A stretch of 64,000 nt of DNA from Erythrobacter sp. GTDB lineage: Bacteria; Pseudomonadota; Alphaproteobacteria; Sphingomonadales; Sphingomonadaceae. This document shows positions 63,235 through 64,000 of the stretch, in pieces (the stretch's first letter is position 1; each line of letters opens with the position of its first letter). The position numbers and the translations under genes are program-made. The stretch spans positions 310,001-374,000 of the forward strand of contig NZ_JAMWYX010000001.1 in NCBI RefSeq assembly GCF_024305245.1. The letters are read 5' to 3'. The notes beneath the pieces are model-generated. The model did no database searches and was not told where the DNA came from. It saw only the letters and a program-made list of their open reading frames with translations.

Positions 63235-64000
63235 TCAGTTCACGATTTCATCGGCCAAAAGCCCCACACTCATCGCGTAATAGTTGGAGCAGTTATATTC
63301 GAGGATCGAGCGGTAGTTGCTGGTCAGTAGCCATGCCGGAGCGCCCGGCCCGTCTGGCTGGAACAGCGAGACCATTACCGCATCAGCCAATCCGCCCTGC
63401 GCCACCACGCCGAGCGCGCGCCATTCGGCAACCGTCTTCCAAACGCTATGCCGCTCGTGCACCCGCGGGCAGAGCGGTGCGACCAGTTCGGTTTTGTAGG
63501 CATCGACATCGAAGCCCGAAGGGACATAGGCCCGCACGCCCCACGGTTGGCCCGGACGCCATCCCGCATCGCGGAAATAGTTGGCGATGGAGGCAAAGGT
63601 GTCGGCGCGGTTGGAGAAAATGTCGGCGCGCCCGTCCCCGTCGCCATCGGTAGCGAGCCGCAGGTAGACGCTCGGCAGGAATTGCGGGTTGCCGAAAGCT
63701 CCGGCGTAGCTACCGACCAGTTGCGACCGGGCAAAGCCCCTGTCGGCGATCTTGAGCAGAGCGATGAACTCGCCTTCGAATAGCTCGCGCCGCCGCCCTT
63801 CCCACGCCAGCGTGGCGAGGCTGCGGGAGAGATCGAAATCGCCCTTGATCCTGCCGTAGCTGGTCTCATGACCGAAGATCGCGACGATGATCGCACCGGG
63901 CACGCCGGTTTCGCGCTCGATCCGGGCGAGTAGATCGCGGTGCTGGGTGTAGACAGCCCGCCCGCTGCCGATCCGCGCACCATTAACGTGGGTGGCGATG
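63235..64000 (-). CDS. Lytic murein transglycosylase (MltB family), C-terminal part
   Basis: The frame stays open from the right edge of the window, so the N-terminus, including any signal peptide, lies outside. The visible 254 residues have the MltB fold. HRDLLARIERETGVPGAIIV leads into the catalytic Glu in FGHETSYGR, followed by SYAGAFGNPQFLPSVY (the GAxGxxQFxPS motif), DGDGDGRADIF (a possible calcium site) and IANYFRDAGWRPGQPWG. These enzymes cut glycan strands to 1,6-anhydro ends. It is upstream of dacC by 32 bases, pairing two peptidoglycan-remodelling enzymes. Confidence 0.92.
   Translation of the reverse strand, partial: IATHVNGARIGSGRAVYTQHRDLLARIERETGVPGAIIVAIFGHETSYGRIKGDFDLSRSLATLAWEGRRRELFEGEFIALLKIADRGFARSQLVGSYAGAFGNPQFLPSVYLRLATDGDGDGRADIFSNRADTFASIANYFRDAGWRPGQPWGVRAYVPSGFDVDAYKTELVAPLCPRVHERHSVWKTVAEWRALGVVAQGGLADAVMVSLFQPDGPGAPAWLLTSNYRSILEYNCSNYYAMSVGLLADEIVN

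Overview
The window is a gene-dense, GC-rich bacterial chromosome segment. Gene content and order point to an alphaproteobacterium of the order Sphingomonadales, most likely family Erythrobacteraceae. Indicators are dusB-ntrB-ntrC-ntrY-ntrX-hfq-hflX in series, fused ispDF, a pyruvate dehydrogenase E1 beta carrying its own lipoyl domain, a tandem two-domain Hfq, an SOS box of the GTTC-N7-GTTC type, and an hsp20 gene with a ROSE-like RNA thermometer. The family assignment is inference from remembered gene neighbourhoods, not from a search. No transposase, integrase, phage gene or CRISPR array was seen.

Layout. 1-4.5 kb: a truncated membrane protein, then a four-gene plus-strand group (Hpt-like protein, nucleotidyltransferase-like membrane protein, unknown protein, histidine-kinase-like protein) in which both expected phospho-histidines are missing. 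4.5-10.6 kb: small membrane protein, gltA, gltX (minus), comEC (plus), lexA (minus). 10.7-20.5 kb: one long minus-strand run, ppiD-trpE-alpha/beta hydrolase-phosphodiester glycosidase-trpG-trpD-trpC-moaC-moeA, with lexA next. 20.7-24.2 kb: tpiA, secG, pyrG, then a 375-base gap with a strongly structured candidate RNA. 24.2-28.3 kb: hsp20 (minus), diverging from grxC, a nitrilase-family gene and a DUF1178 gene; then tRNA-Arg(CCT), an acyl-CoA dehydrogenase and ftsB. 28.4-34.3 kb: pdhA-pdhB, then an orphan TadE/TadE/TadG group on the opposite strand. 34.5-42.3 kb: squalene/phytoene-synthase-like gene, EF-hand protein, trmFO, yhhN-like gene, gyrA, exported repeat protein. 42.3-46.8 kb: NYN-LOTUS protein, lipA, coq10/ratA-like gene, cinA C-terminal domain protein, exported protein, ispDF. 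46.9-56.3 kb: the nitrogen-regulation block dusB-ntrB-ntrC-ntrY-ntrX, then hfq and hflX. 56.3-64 kb: a minus-strand run of transglycosylase (cut by the window end), dacC, tmk, holB, metG, tatD, an MBL-fold hydrolase, a small membrane protein and mazG.

Most genes are core: central carbon metabolism, tryptophan, molybdopterin, isoprenoid, lipoate and CTP synthesis, aminoacyl-tRNA charging, replication, division, cell-wall remodelling and nitrogen sensing. Translational coupling is common: stop and start codons overlap as ATGA or TGATG at many junctions, and several genes appear to start with TTG.

The items most worth a second look are the histidine-less phosphorelay-like group (465-4504), the structured RNA candidate between pyrG and hsp20, the hsp20 ROSE/RpoH leader, the tandem Hfq, and several near-perfect palindromes beside ribosome binding sites or stop codons.
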